Assembly (NCBI GenBank): GCA_035293045.1
Contig: DATDOY010000294.1
Location: 1-28,062 of the forward strand
Source of the DNA: DATDOY01 sp035293045
GTDB lineage: Bacteria; Actinomycetota; Acidimicrobiia; IMCC26256; JACPCJ01
DNA length: 28,062 bases
Reading direction: 5' to 3'
Shown: positions 22,396-28,062 of the stretch, piece by piece
How positions within the stretch are numbered: the first letter of the stretch is position 1
Layout of the letters: every line of letters begins with the position of its first letter
Notes under the pieces: generated by a model
What the model was told of the DNA's origin: nothing
Database searches by the model: none
What the model saw: the letters and a program-made list of their open reading frames with translations, nothing else
Program-made: the position numbers and the translations under genes

Positions 22396-23607
22396 TCAGG
22401 ACCCCGCCGTCAACAGGAGCGACGCACCGAGCGGTCCTCCGCCTGCTCCGGCGACCGCCACCTCGGGAGCGCGCCCGCCGGGTCGGACGACCTGGCGAGC
22501 ACCGCCGCGGCGCCAGAGTTGCGTGCACGCCTCGTGCAGAAAGCCGTACCCGTGCAGCCGCCCGCCGCTCAACTGCCCGCCGTGGGTGTTGAGCGGGATC
22601 TCGCCGTCGAGGGCGATCGCGGCGCCGCCGTCGATGAACGGCCCGCCTTCTCCTTTGGCGCAGAACCCCAGCGCCTCGAGCCAGCACAGGGTGATGAAGC
22701 TGAACCCGTCGTACAGCTCGGCGACGTCGACGTCCGCGGGAGTGAGGTCGGTCCGCTCCCACATCATCGTCGCGGCGTCGCGCAACGCCATGGTGGTGAG
22801 GTCGTCGAACTGGTCCCATGACGGACGGCCCCGCAGCGCCGTCCCGACCGCCTCGACGCGAACCGGCGGCCGCGCCAAGTCAGGGGCGGTGTCGGCCGCC
22901 GACACGATGACCGCGGTGGATCCGTCGGCGGGCGCGTCGCAGTCGTACAGACAGAGGGGGGTCGTGATCATGCGGACGGAGAGGTAGTCGTCGAGGCTCA
23001 TCGGGTCGGTGTAGATGGCCTTGGGGTTGTGCGCCGCGTTCTTCCGCGCGTTGATGGCGATCCACGCGAGCTGCTCGCGAGTGGTGCCAAATTCGTGGAA
23101 GTGACGGTTCGCCATCATGGCGATCCAGTTGGCAGCCGACGGCGCGCCATAGGGCAGCGTCCACTGCATGAAGCCGCCGGCGCGGAAACCGCCCGATCCG
23201 CCGCCGCCCATCGTCACCGAGGCGCGGCCCCCTCCTCCCTGCGCGGTGGCCTCCCACACCGTGCGAAAACACAGCACGTGGCGTGCGAGACCGGCGGCCA
23301 CGGCAAGGCACGCGTTGACCACCGACCCGAGCTGGCCCGGCGCCTCGAGTCCCCCCGCGTACCAGTTGAGGTTGAGCCGCAGCGCGTCCTGGAGTTCCGT
23401 GACCCCCACCCCGGAAAAACCGGGCGGCATGTCCATGGCCCCCGGGTAGGTCGAGATTCCGTCGATGTCGTCGCGCGTCAGGCCGGCGTCGGCGATCGCC
23501 TCGAGACACGCGTCGATCGTCAGCTCGAGCGGATCGCGATTGAGCCGGCGGCCGACGTCCGACTGACCGATGCCGCTGATGACCGCTCGTCGTTCGAGGA
23601 CGTCCAT
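22396..23607 (-). CDS. Thiolase-fold lipid-transfer protein, Ltp2-like
   Basis: A 403-residue thiolase-superfamily protein. The segment where the nucleophilic Cys belongs reads EAPGQLG (88-94), without a Cys. The NxxGGxxxxGHP motif is altered to NTHGGQLSGGRLHGYG (340-355), so the usual His is lost. Tyr residues stand at Y299 (AELYDGF) and Y354 (LHGYG). Ltp2 retro-aldolases of cholesterol side-chain catabolism similarly lack thiolase residues, use Tyr and need a DUF35 partner. A DUF35 gene ends 7 nt upstream here, so I infer a retro-aldolase-type complex cleaving a beta-hydroxy acyl-CoA. An SCPx-like thiolase-fold protein with another role is the alternative. It is the fourth gene of its operon; the cyclase follows at once. 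Confidence 0.85.
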   Translation of the reverse strand: MDVLERRAVISGIGQSDVGRRLNRDPLELTIDACLEAIADAGLTRDDIDGISTYPGAMDMPPGFSGVGVTELQDALRLNLNWYAGGLEAPGQLGSVVNACLAVAAGLARHVLCFRTVWEATAQGGGGRASVTMGGGGSGGFRAGGFMQWTLPYGAPSAANWIAMMANRHFHEFGTTREQLAWIAINARKNAAHNPKAIYTDPMSLDDYLSVRMITTPLCLYDCDAPADGSTAVIVSAADTAPDLARPPVRVEAVGTALRGRPSWDQFDDLTTMALRDAATMMWERTDLTPADVDVAELYDGFSFITLCWLEALGFCAKGEGGPFIDGGAAIALDGEIPLNTHGGQLSGGRLHGYGFLHEACTQLWRRGGARQVVRPGGRAPEVAVAGAGGGPLGASLLLTAGS

Positions 23608-23614
23608 CGTGCGG

Positions 23615-24034
23615 TCAGCCTGCCTTGTCGTCGGGTTCGAAGAGCGGCAGCCAGACCCCGTCGCGCTCCTCGAACGTCACGCGGACCGCCATGCCGACCG
23701 TCACGGCGTCGGGCTCGCATCCCACGATGTTGCTCGTCAGCCGGAGCCCCGGCTGCTCGACGAGCTCCACGATCGCCACCACATACGGCGGATCGAATCC
23801 GGGGATCCACGGGTGGTGGTTGACGGTGAACGCATGCACGACGCCCTTGCCCGACACCGCCGCGACGTCCACCTCGCGGCCGAGATCGACGGGGCAGATG
23901 GGCGCCGGGGGGTGGATCCAGTGCCCGCAGCTCGCACACCGGAGGAAGCGCAGCTCCCCATCACGCCCGCCCGTCCAGAAGTGCTCGTTGTCCGGCGTGA
24001 CCCGAGGGAGGATGCGAAACGACGGCGGGTCCAC
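23615..24034 (-). CDS. DUF35 OB-fold protein with incomplete zinc ribbon
   Basis: A 139-residue DUF35 protein: an N-terminal helix (about 12-24, DNEHFWTGGRDGEL), a zinc-ribbon segment CASCGHWIHPPAPICPVD, then an OB-fold ending near FEERDGVWLPLFEP. The first three cysteines (C33, C36, C48) are present, but the fourth is Asp (CPVD for CPxC). Zinc may be lost or bound differently. DUF35 proteins bind to thiolase-fold enzymes and shape their CoA site. This one is 7 nt upstream of the Ltp2-like gene and is its most likely partner. It follows the CMD-like gene after 19 nt. Confidence 0.88.
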   Translation of the reverse strand: MDPPSFRILPRVTPDNEHFWTGGRDGELRFLRCASCGHWIHPPAPICPVDLGREVDVAAVSGKGVVHAFTVNHHPWIPGFDPPYVVAIVELVEQPGLRLTSNIVGCEPDAVTVGMAVRVTFEERDGVWLPLFEPDDKAG

Positions 24035-24053
24035 GAGGGCGCGGCGCTCAGGC

Positions 24054-24419
24054 CTACTCGTCGTCGGTCTCGGGCTCGGGCGCCGACGCGAAGCCTTTGC
24101 GCGCGATCGGGAAGGCCTCGACGGCCGGCAACAGCCCGAAGCCAGGGAGGGTGAGCAGGATCGACCCGGCGATCTCCTCCCACGAGGCGCCGAACTCGCG
24201 AGCGAGCATGGCGTGACGCCGCACGCCCTCGGGGCTCCGCAGGATGACCGTGCACACGAGGCGGATCAGCTCGTGGGTCTTGCGATCGGGGGCCGGGAGC
24301 GAATCGATGCGCGACAGCCAGGCGTTCTGGGCGTCGTAGAGGGCGGGGAAGACCTCGTGGAGCTTCGCCTCGAAGGGAAAAGCGAACTCGGCGCCGGCGT
24401 CGGCTTCCCGGTCGGCCAT
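24054..24419 (-). CDS. Carboxymuconolactone decarboxylase (AhpD)-like protein lacking CxxC
   Basis: A 121-residue all-helical protein. HELIRLVCTVILRSPEGVRRHAMLAREFGASWEEI (49-83) follows the CMD/AhpD fold. The redox motif CxxC before the conserved His is changed to S62-P-E-G65, with H69 kept, so AhpD-type disulfide chemistry is not possible. Family members with no CxxC may be decarboxylases, isomerases or of unknown role. ATG 24419 overlaps the upstream DUF35 stop by one base (TGATG), so it is translationally coupled. A longer start at 24452 lies inside that gene. It sits between two DUF35 genes, which suggests a part in the same CoA-ester pathway. Confidence 0.8.
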   Translation of the reverse strand: MADREADAGAEFAFPFEAKLHEVFPALYDAQNAWLSRIDSLPAPDRKTHELIRLVCTVILRSPEGVRRHAMLAREFGASWEEIAGSILLTLPGFGLLPAVEAFPIARKGFASAPEPETDDE

Positions 24420-24829
24420 CACGTCACCGGCTCGAAGACGGGGGCCGTCCACTCGTCGGTCTTCTCCTCGAACAACACCGTGAGGGCCACTCCGGGTCGG
24501 AGGGCGTCGAAATCGCAGTTGACCACGTTGGTCATCATGCGAGGACCCTCTTCGAGATCGACGACGGCGGCGACATACGGAACCCGCTCACCCCACGGCG
24601 GGAGGTCGTTCCGATGGACCACCGACCAGGTGTAAAGGGTGGCGCGTCCGCTCGCCTCCTCCCACTCAACGGCGTCGCTCCAGCACTTCGGGCAGAACGG
24701 TCGCGGGTAGAAGTGGGCCTCGCCACAGTCGAGGCAGCGCTTGATGAGCAGCGTGCCGCTGCGGCACGCGTCCCACCACGGCTGCGTCTCGTCGTCGGGT
24801 GTCGGAAGGTCGAACCGCGGTGCCGCCAT
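24419..24829 (-). CDS. DUF35 OB-fold protein with complete zinc ribbon
   Basis: A 136-residue DUF35 protein with all four zinc cysteines (C32, C35, C46, C49; RCLDCG and FCPKCW), an N-terminal helix with QPWWDACRSGTL, and an OB-fold ending TDEWTAPVFEP. Such proteins partner thiolase-fold enzymes. It is the first gene of the five-gene minus-strand operon. No free-standing thiolase is immediately beside it, so its partner could be the Ltp2-like protein, TLP1 or one outside the window. The ATG is 9 nt after a TACGAT -10, with no ribosome site, so the message is probably leaderless. Confidence 0.9.
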   Translation of the reverse strand: MAAPRFDLPTPDDETQPWWDACRSGTLLIKRCLDCGEAHFYPRPFCPKCWSDAVEWEEASGRATLYTWSVVHRNDLPPWGERVPYVAAVVDLEEGPRMMTNVVNCDFDALRPGVALTVLFEEKTDEWTAPVFEPVT

Positions 24830-24838
24830 GCGCAGGGG

Positions 24839-24844
24839 ATCGTA
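24839..24844 (-). promoter_or_regulatory. -10 element of the DUF35 operon (leaderless)
   Basis: TACGAT on the minus strand ends 9 nt before the ATG at 24829. It fits TANNNT and the spacing seen at 13477 and 25024. Confidence 0.45.
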
Positions 24845-24861
24845 CGCTGCGCGTCTCGCCC

Positions 24862-25032
24862 CTCGCGCCTCCGGACGCTCGGAGCCTGGCGGCTACCCTC
24901 GCCCATCCCCGGGCTCGCGCCTCCGGGCGCTCGGAGCCTGGCGGCTACCCTCGCCCATCTCCGGGCTCGCGCCTCCGGACGCTCGCCCTCGCATTCTCGA
25001 TCGGGGGCTCGGAGCCTGGCGGCTACCCTCGC
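24862..25032. repeat. Three tandem copies of a 52-bp unit in a divergent promoter region
   Basis: Copy 1 is 24862-24913 and copy 2 is 24914-24965 (two base changes). Copy 3 begins at 24966 and is broken by about 22 bp after CTCGCGCCTCCGGACGCTCG, resuming to 25032. Each unit contains GGAGCCTGGCGGCTACCCTC, including TACCCT. The last copy places TACCCT 8 nt before the ligase start. The copies are contiguous without spacers. Confidence 0.85.
25024..25029 (+). promoter_or_regulatory. -10 element of the CoA ligase (leaderless)
   Basis: TACCCT ends 8 nt before GTG 25038, within the last copy of the 52-bp repeat. The same hexamer is present in the two upstream copies, so alternative upstream starts are possible. 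Confidence 0.45.
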
Positions 25033-25037
25033 CGCCC

Positions 25038-26672
25038 GTGCCGGAGTGGAGGTTGCGGGAGCCGCCCGACGAATTGCAGCGCCATTGGCGCGCGCAGGGG
25101 TTCTGGACCGACGAGCCGCTCGGTCGCATGATCGATCGGTTCCTGTCGGCGCTCGGCGACGAAACCTTCAGCGTGCGGTCGTCGGTTCGCCCGTATCAGG
25201 GGACCCTCGCCGACGTGCACGATCTCGCCCGGCGCGTGCGGACCGGCCTCGAAGCCCGAGGCGTGCGCCCCGGCGACGTCGTCGCCTTCCAACTCCCCAA
25301 CTGGATGGAGGCCGCCGCCGTCTTTTGGGGCGCGGCCATGGCCGGGGCGGTGGTGGCGCCCATCGTCCACTTCTACGGGCACAAGGAAGTCGCGTACATC
25401 CTCCGCACGTCGGGAGCGCGGGTCCTCGTCACCGCGGACCGCTTCGGGCACCAGGACTTCCTCGGCAACCTCGACGCGATCGGGTCGGACGCCGACGCGC
25501 TCGAGCACGTCTTCGTGGTCGGCGACGACGTGGGCGGCCATCAGCCGTTCGCGAATCTCGCCGACGCCGCGAGTGATGCCGGGGCCGCGCCCGCGGCCGT
25601 CGACGTCGCGAACGCCGCGCTCGTGGCCTACACATCGGGAACGACCGCCGATCCGAAGGGCGTGGTCCACACCCACCGCAGCATCCACGCCGAAGTGCAT
25701 CAGTTGAGCGAGATGCGCGGGTCGGGTGACCTGCCGATGCTCGTCGGCGCGCCCGTCGGCCACGCCATCGGCATGCTGAGCGGTCTCTTGATTCCGCTGC
25801 ACCGAGGACACCCGATCCACCTGATCGACGTGTGGGACCCCGCCGCAGTGTTGGCCGCGATGGCCGAGGACGGCCTCAACGGGGGAAGCGGCTCGACGTT
25901 CTTCGTCCAGAGCCTGATCGACCACCCGGACTGCACGCCGGCGCACCGCGCGCTGATGGAGAAGGTCGGCCTCGGCGGGTCGCCGGTGCCGGCGGCGTTC
26001 GCCGATCGCCTCGCGGGCCTCGGGATCTCGATCGTGCGCTCGTTCGGGTGCACGGAGCACCCTTCGATCACCGGCTCGCGCCACGACGACTCTGGCGACC
26101 AGCGGATGTACACCGACGGCCGGCCGCTCCCCGGCGTCGAGGTGAGGATCGTCGACGACGATGGCCACGCGGTCGCGCCCGGCATCGCGGGCGAGATCCA
26201 GTCGCGCGGGCCCGATCAGTTCGGCGGTTACACGGACGCGTCGCTCACCGCATCGGCGTTCACCTCCGACGGGTTCTTCCGAACGGGCGACATCGGTGTG
26301 CTGGACGAGCGCGGGTGTCTCGCCATCACCGACCGCATCGCCGACGTGATCATCCGCGGCGGCGAGAACATCTCGGCGGCCGAGGTCGAAGAGCAACTGC
26401 TGCGGATCGAGGGGATCGCCGAGGCCGCGGTCGTGGCTGCCCCCGACGATCGCCTCGGTGAGCACGTCTGTGCCTTCGTCCGGGTGGCTCCGGGGGCCGC
26501 GGCGCCGAGCCTCGATGCCATCCGGGAGCGCCTCGGCGCCGCCGGGCTGGCGCGCCAGAAGTGGCCCGAGGAGGTGCGAGAGGCCGACGATTTCCCCCGC
26601 ACTCCTTCGGGCAAGATCAAGAAATTCGTGCTCCGAGAGCGACTGCGGGACGGTGATTCGGGGCACACATAA
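25038..26672 (+). CDS. AMP-forming acyl/aryl-CoA ligase
   Basis: A 544-residue ANL-superfamily ligase. The P-loop-like motif YTSGTTADPKGV is at 198-209, GRPLPGVEVRIVD in the middle, RTGDIGVLD and DRIADVIIRGGENIS in the hinge region, and the adenylation Lys K526 in PSGKIKK near the C-terminus. It activates a carboxylic acid to its CoA thioester through an acyl-AMP. GTG 25038 starts the protein at the expected place (MPEWRLREPPDELQRHW); longer starts would run into the tandem repeats. It faces away from the DUF35 operon and is followed by an SDR after 55 nt. It probably supplies the CoA ester handled by the surrounding enzymes. Confidence 0.95.
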   Translation: MPEWRLREPPDELQRHWRAQGFWTDEPLGRMIDRFLSALGDETFSVRSSVRPYQGTLADVHDLARRVRTGLEARGVRPGDVVAFQLPNWMEAAAVFWGAAMAGAVVAPIVHFYGHKEVAYILRTSGARVLVTADRFGHQDFLGNLDAIGSDADALEHVFVVGDDVGGHQPFANLADAASDAGAAPAAVDVANAALVAYTSGTTADPKGVVHTHRSIHAEVHQLSEMRGSGDLPMLVGAPVGHAIGMLSGLLIPLHRGHPIHLIDVWDPAAVLAAMAEDGLNGGSGSTFFVQSLIDHPDCTPAHRALMEKVGLGGSPVPAAFADRLAGLGISIVRSFGCTEHPSITGSRHDDSGDQRMYTDGRPLPGVEVRIVDDDGHAVAPGIAGEIQSRGPDQFGGYTDASLTASAFTSDGFFRTGDIGVLDERGCLAITDRIADVIIRGGENISAAEVEEQLLRIEGIAEAAVVAAPDDRLGEHVCAFVRVAPGAAAPSLDAIRERLGAAGLARQKWPEEVREADDFPRTPSGKIKKFVLRERLRDGDSGHT

Positions 26673-26727
26673 GGGACCGTGAACCGCCAAGCACGCGCCG
26701 TGCCCAGCGTTGGGCGAAACTTGTGAA

Positions 26728-27453
26728 ATGACCGCGCGCCGGCGCCTCCTCGTGGTGGGGGCATCCTCGGGAATCGGCCGGGCCGTGGCTGCCGCCGCCG
26801 CCGACGACGGCTGGCGGGTCGCCGCCGCGGCGCGCCGAGCCGACCGCCTCGAAGAACTTGCAGCGTCGCGCAAGCGCATCACGGCCGTCCCTGCCGACGT
26901 TCGCAATGCGCACGCGTGTCGGTGGCTCGTCGAAGCCGCGGTGGTCGCCCTCGACGGCCTCGACGCCATCGTCTACGCGGCGGGCGTGGTTCCGCTACGC
27001 CCGCTCACCGCCGTCGACGCGCCGACATGGAAGAGCGTCCTCGACACCAACCTCGTCGGGGCGTCGCTCGTCACGGCCGCCGCCATCCCTCATCTCTCCG
27101 AGCGCGGTGGACACGCCATCTACTTGTCATCGGATTCGGTCGGGCGTCCGCTCCCCGGACTCGTTCCGTACGCCGCGAGCAAGGCCGGCCTCGAGGAGAC
27201 GGTCCGCGGTTGGCGGGCCGAACACCCGGAAGTGAAGTTCACGACGCTCGTGGTGGGCCCGACGGTGACCGGGATGGCCGACGGCTGGGACCAAGCCGAG
27301 ATGCAGTCGGCGTTCGACCGGTGGGCCCGCGACGGGTATGCGCAAGGCCGTCCCGATCCGCAATCGCCCGAGGTCGTGGCCAAGAGCGTGGTGGAACTGC
27401 TCGACGACCCGGATCCCCCCGCCACCGCCCGCGCCGTCCCGGGCGAAGACTGA
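26728..27453 (+). CDS. Short-chain dehydrogenase/reductase
   Basis: A 241-residue classical SDR. The coenzyme motif is VVGASSGIG (9-17), S135 (LSSDS), Y148 and K152 (YAASK) form the catalytic set, and the usual NNAG is replaced by YAAG (83-86). A35-R-R (AAAARRADR) suggests NADP(H). The protein is slightly short, and the C-terminus ends in an ordinary tail. ATG 26728 is chosen since it begins the fold; TTG 26710 would add six residues. It likely acts in the same pathway as the ligase 55 nt upstream. It is convergent with the final dehydrogenase, with a long hairpin between. Confidence 0.9.
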   Translation: MTARRRLLVVGASSGIGRAVAAAAADDGWRVAAAARRADRLEELAASRKRITAVPADVRNAHACRWLVEAAVVALDGLDAIVYAAGVVPLRPLTAVDAPTWKSVLDTNLVGASLVTAAAIPHLSERGGHAIYLSSDSVGRPLPGLVPYAASKAGLEETVRGWRAEHPEVKFTTLVVGPTVTGMADGWDQAEMQSAFDRWARDGYAQGRPDPQSPEVVAKSVVELLDDPDPPATARAVPGED

Positions 27454-27510
27454 CGCGGCCGCCCGCACGCGCCCCCCGCCGTCCGCCCCCCGCCGTCCGC
27501 TCCGTTCGCG

Positions 27511-27552
27511 GTGTGAGTGCACACCCGCCTATGAGCGGGTGAACACTCACAC
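27511..27552. terminator. 18-bp imperfect hairpin between convergent genes
   Basis: The arms 27511-27528 and 27535-27552 are complementary at 16 of 18 positions around the loop CTATGA. It lies between the SDR and the convergent acyl-CoA dehydrogenase, ending 2 nt before the latter's stop. Like the element at 6558-6616 it lacks a U-tract and is likely a bidirectional terminator. A short duplicated stretch (CCCGCCGTCCGC twice) precedes it. Confidence 0.65.
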
Positions 27553-27554
27553 TC

Positions 27555-28062
27555 TCAGGGGTCCTTCGGGAGGCCGAGGAGCCGCTCGGCGATCACGTTG
27601 CGCTGGATCTCGCTCGTGCCCCCCGCGATGGTCAGACACCGATTGCCGAGGAACCCGGCGATCCACATGGCGGCATCCCCTTGGTTGACGGCCCCCGCCG
27701 CGCCGAGCATTCCGAGGCCGACCTCCTGCACCCGCTGGTCGTGTTCGACCCCGAGCAGTTTGCGCACGCTGGACTCGGGACCGGGCTCCATCCCCGACAT
27801 CGAGCGGAGGGTCATGCGTACGCCCATGACCGCGAGGCTCTGGGCCTCGGCAAGCAGCGCCCCGACTTCGTCCACGGCCACGGCGTCGTCGAGGTCGACC
27901 ATTGCCAGCAGGGACTCCGCTCCCCATCCAAACGACGACCCGCTGCCCATCGACACGCGCTCGTTCTCCAGGGTCGTGCGACCAATCCGCCACCCTTCAT
28001 CGACGGACCCGACGACGCACTCGTCCGGTACGAACACGTCGTCGAGGAACACCTCGTTGAAC
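27555..28062 (-). CDS. Acyl-CoA dehydrogenase, large subunit type, C-terminal part
   Basis: The frame is open to the window edge, so the N-terminal part is missing. The visible part includes FNEVFLDDVFVP, a helical region with GWRIGRTTLENERV, and the C-terminal LTIAGGTSEIQRNV block ending LLGLPKDP. These match the ends of the two other large subunits. The start that appears inside the frame is a Val codon of the internal FNEVFLDD motif, not a real start. Partner subunit unknown. Confidence 0.9.
   Translation of the reverse strand, partial: FNEVFLDDVFVPDECVVGSVDEGWRIGRTTLENERVSMGSGSSFGWGAESLLAMVDLDDAVAVDEVGALLAEAQSLAVMGVRMTLRSMSGMEPGPESSVRKLLGVEHDQRVQEVGLGMLGAAGAVNQGDAAMWIAGFLGNRCLTIAGGTSEIQRNVIAERLLGLPKDP

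Noticed and set aside
24862..25032. A CRISPR array
   Set aside because: The units are contiguous, without unique spacers; there are only three, and no cas genes are near.
25023..26969. A 648-codon minus-strand frame
   Set aside because: It is the mirror of the ligase and the start of the SDR, both of which show full motifs on the plus strand.
27555..28052. A complete 165-residue protein starting at 28052
   Set aside because: The proposed start is a Val codon within FNEVFLDD, a conserved internal motif of acyl-CoA dehydrogenases. The gene continues beyond the window.

Overview
This is a high-G+C window with tightly packed genes and almost no non-coding space. Long mirror-image open frames occur on both strands. 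Gene content (cytochrome P450, many FadE-type acyl-CoA dehydrogenases, thiolase-like proteins, DUF35 proteins, a class III nucleotidyl cyclase) and candidate leaderless promoters point to an actinobacterium. Acidimicrobiia or a relative is my best guess, but that rests on overall resemblance and not on a marker gene.

Region 1 (1-7.4 kb). The tail of a DUF2269-like membrane protein faces a four-gene minus-strand operon: aldehyde dehydrogenase, enoyl-CoA hydratase, thiolase-like protein type 1 and P450 (gaps of 13, 20 and 9 nt). A secreted Ser-hydrolase of the esterase D/antigen 85 class diverges from it. A perfect 26-bp hairpin then separates the esterase from a MaoC dehydratase/membrane-protein pair.

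Region 2 (7.9-16.6 kb). It holds a small unknown protein, a histidine kinase/response regulator pair, and a minus-strand run of two acyl-CoA dehydrogenase subunits and an SDR. A PaaG-like crotonase diverges from that run. A lipoprotein and a macrolide-type glycosyltransferase follow.

Region 3 (16.7-19.3 kb). After an alpha/beta hydrolase lies a roughly 1.6-kb segment carrying one Fic gene. It is bounded by 35-bp perfect direct repeats that are 3' halves of tRNA-Arg(ACG). No integrase and no whole tRNA are visible, so it looks like a cargo-only mobile cassette or the scar of one.

Region 4 (19.3-28.1 kb). A second large/small acyl-CoA dehydrogenase pair is divergent across only 26 bp. Next is a minus-strand operon: DUF35, CMD-like protein, DUF35, Ltp2-like thiolase fold, nucleotidyl cyclase. 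An acyl-CoA/aryl-CoA ligase and an SDR diverge from it across tandem 52-bp repeats. The window ends inside a further acyl-CoA dehydrogenase.

Taken together, most genes encode activation and beta-oxidation-like shortening of acyl-CoAs. The heteromeric dehydrogenase pairs and the Ltp2/DUF35 set recall steroid or branched side-chain catabolism, but no steroid-ring genes are present and the substrate is unknown. The clearest undescribed signal is a shared operator (TGAC-N6-GTCA, 18-bp context). It lies before the P450/aldehyde dehydrogenase operon, before MaoC, and between the crotonase and dehydrogenase genes. It suggests one repressor, encoded elsewhere, controls these blocks.
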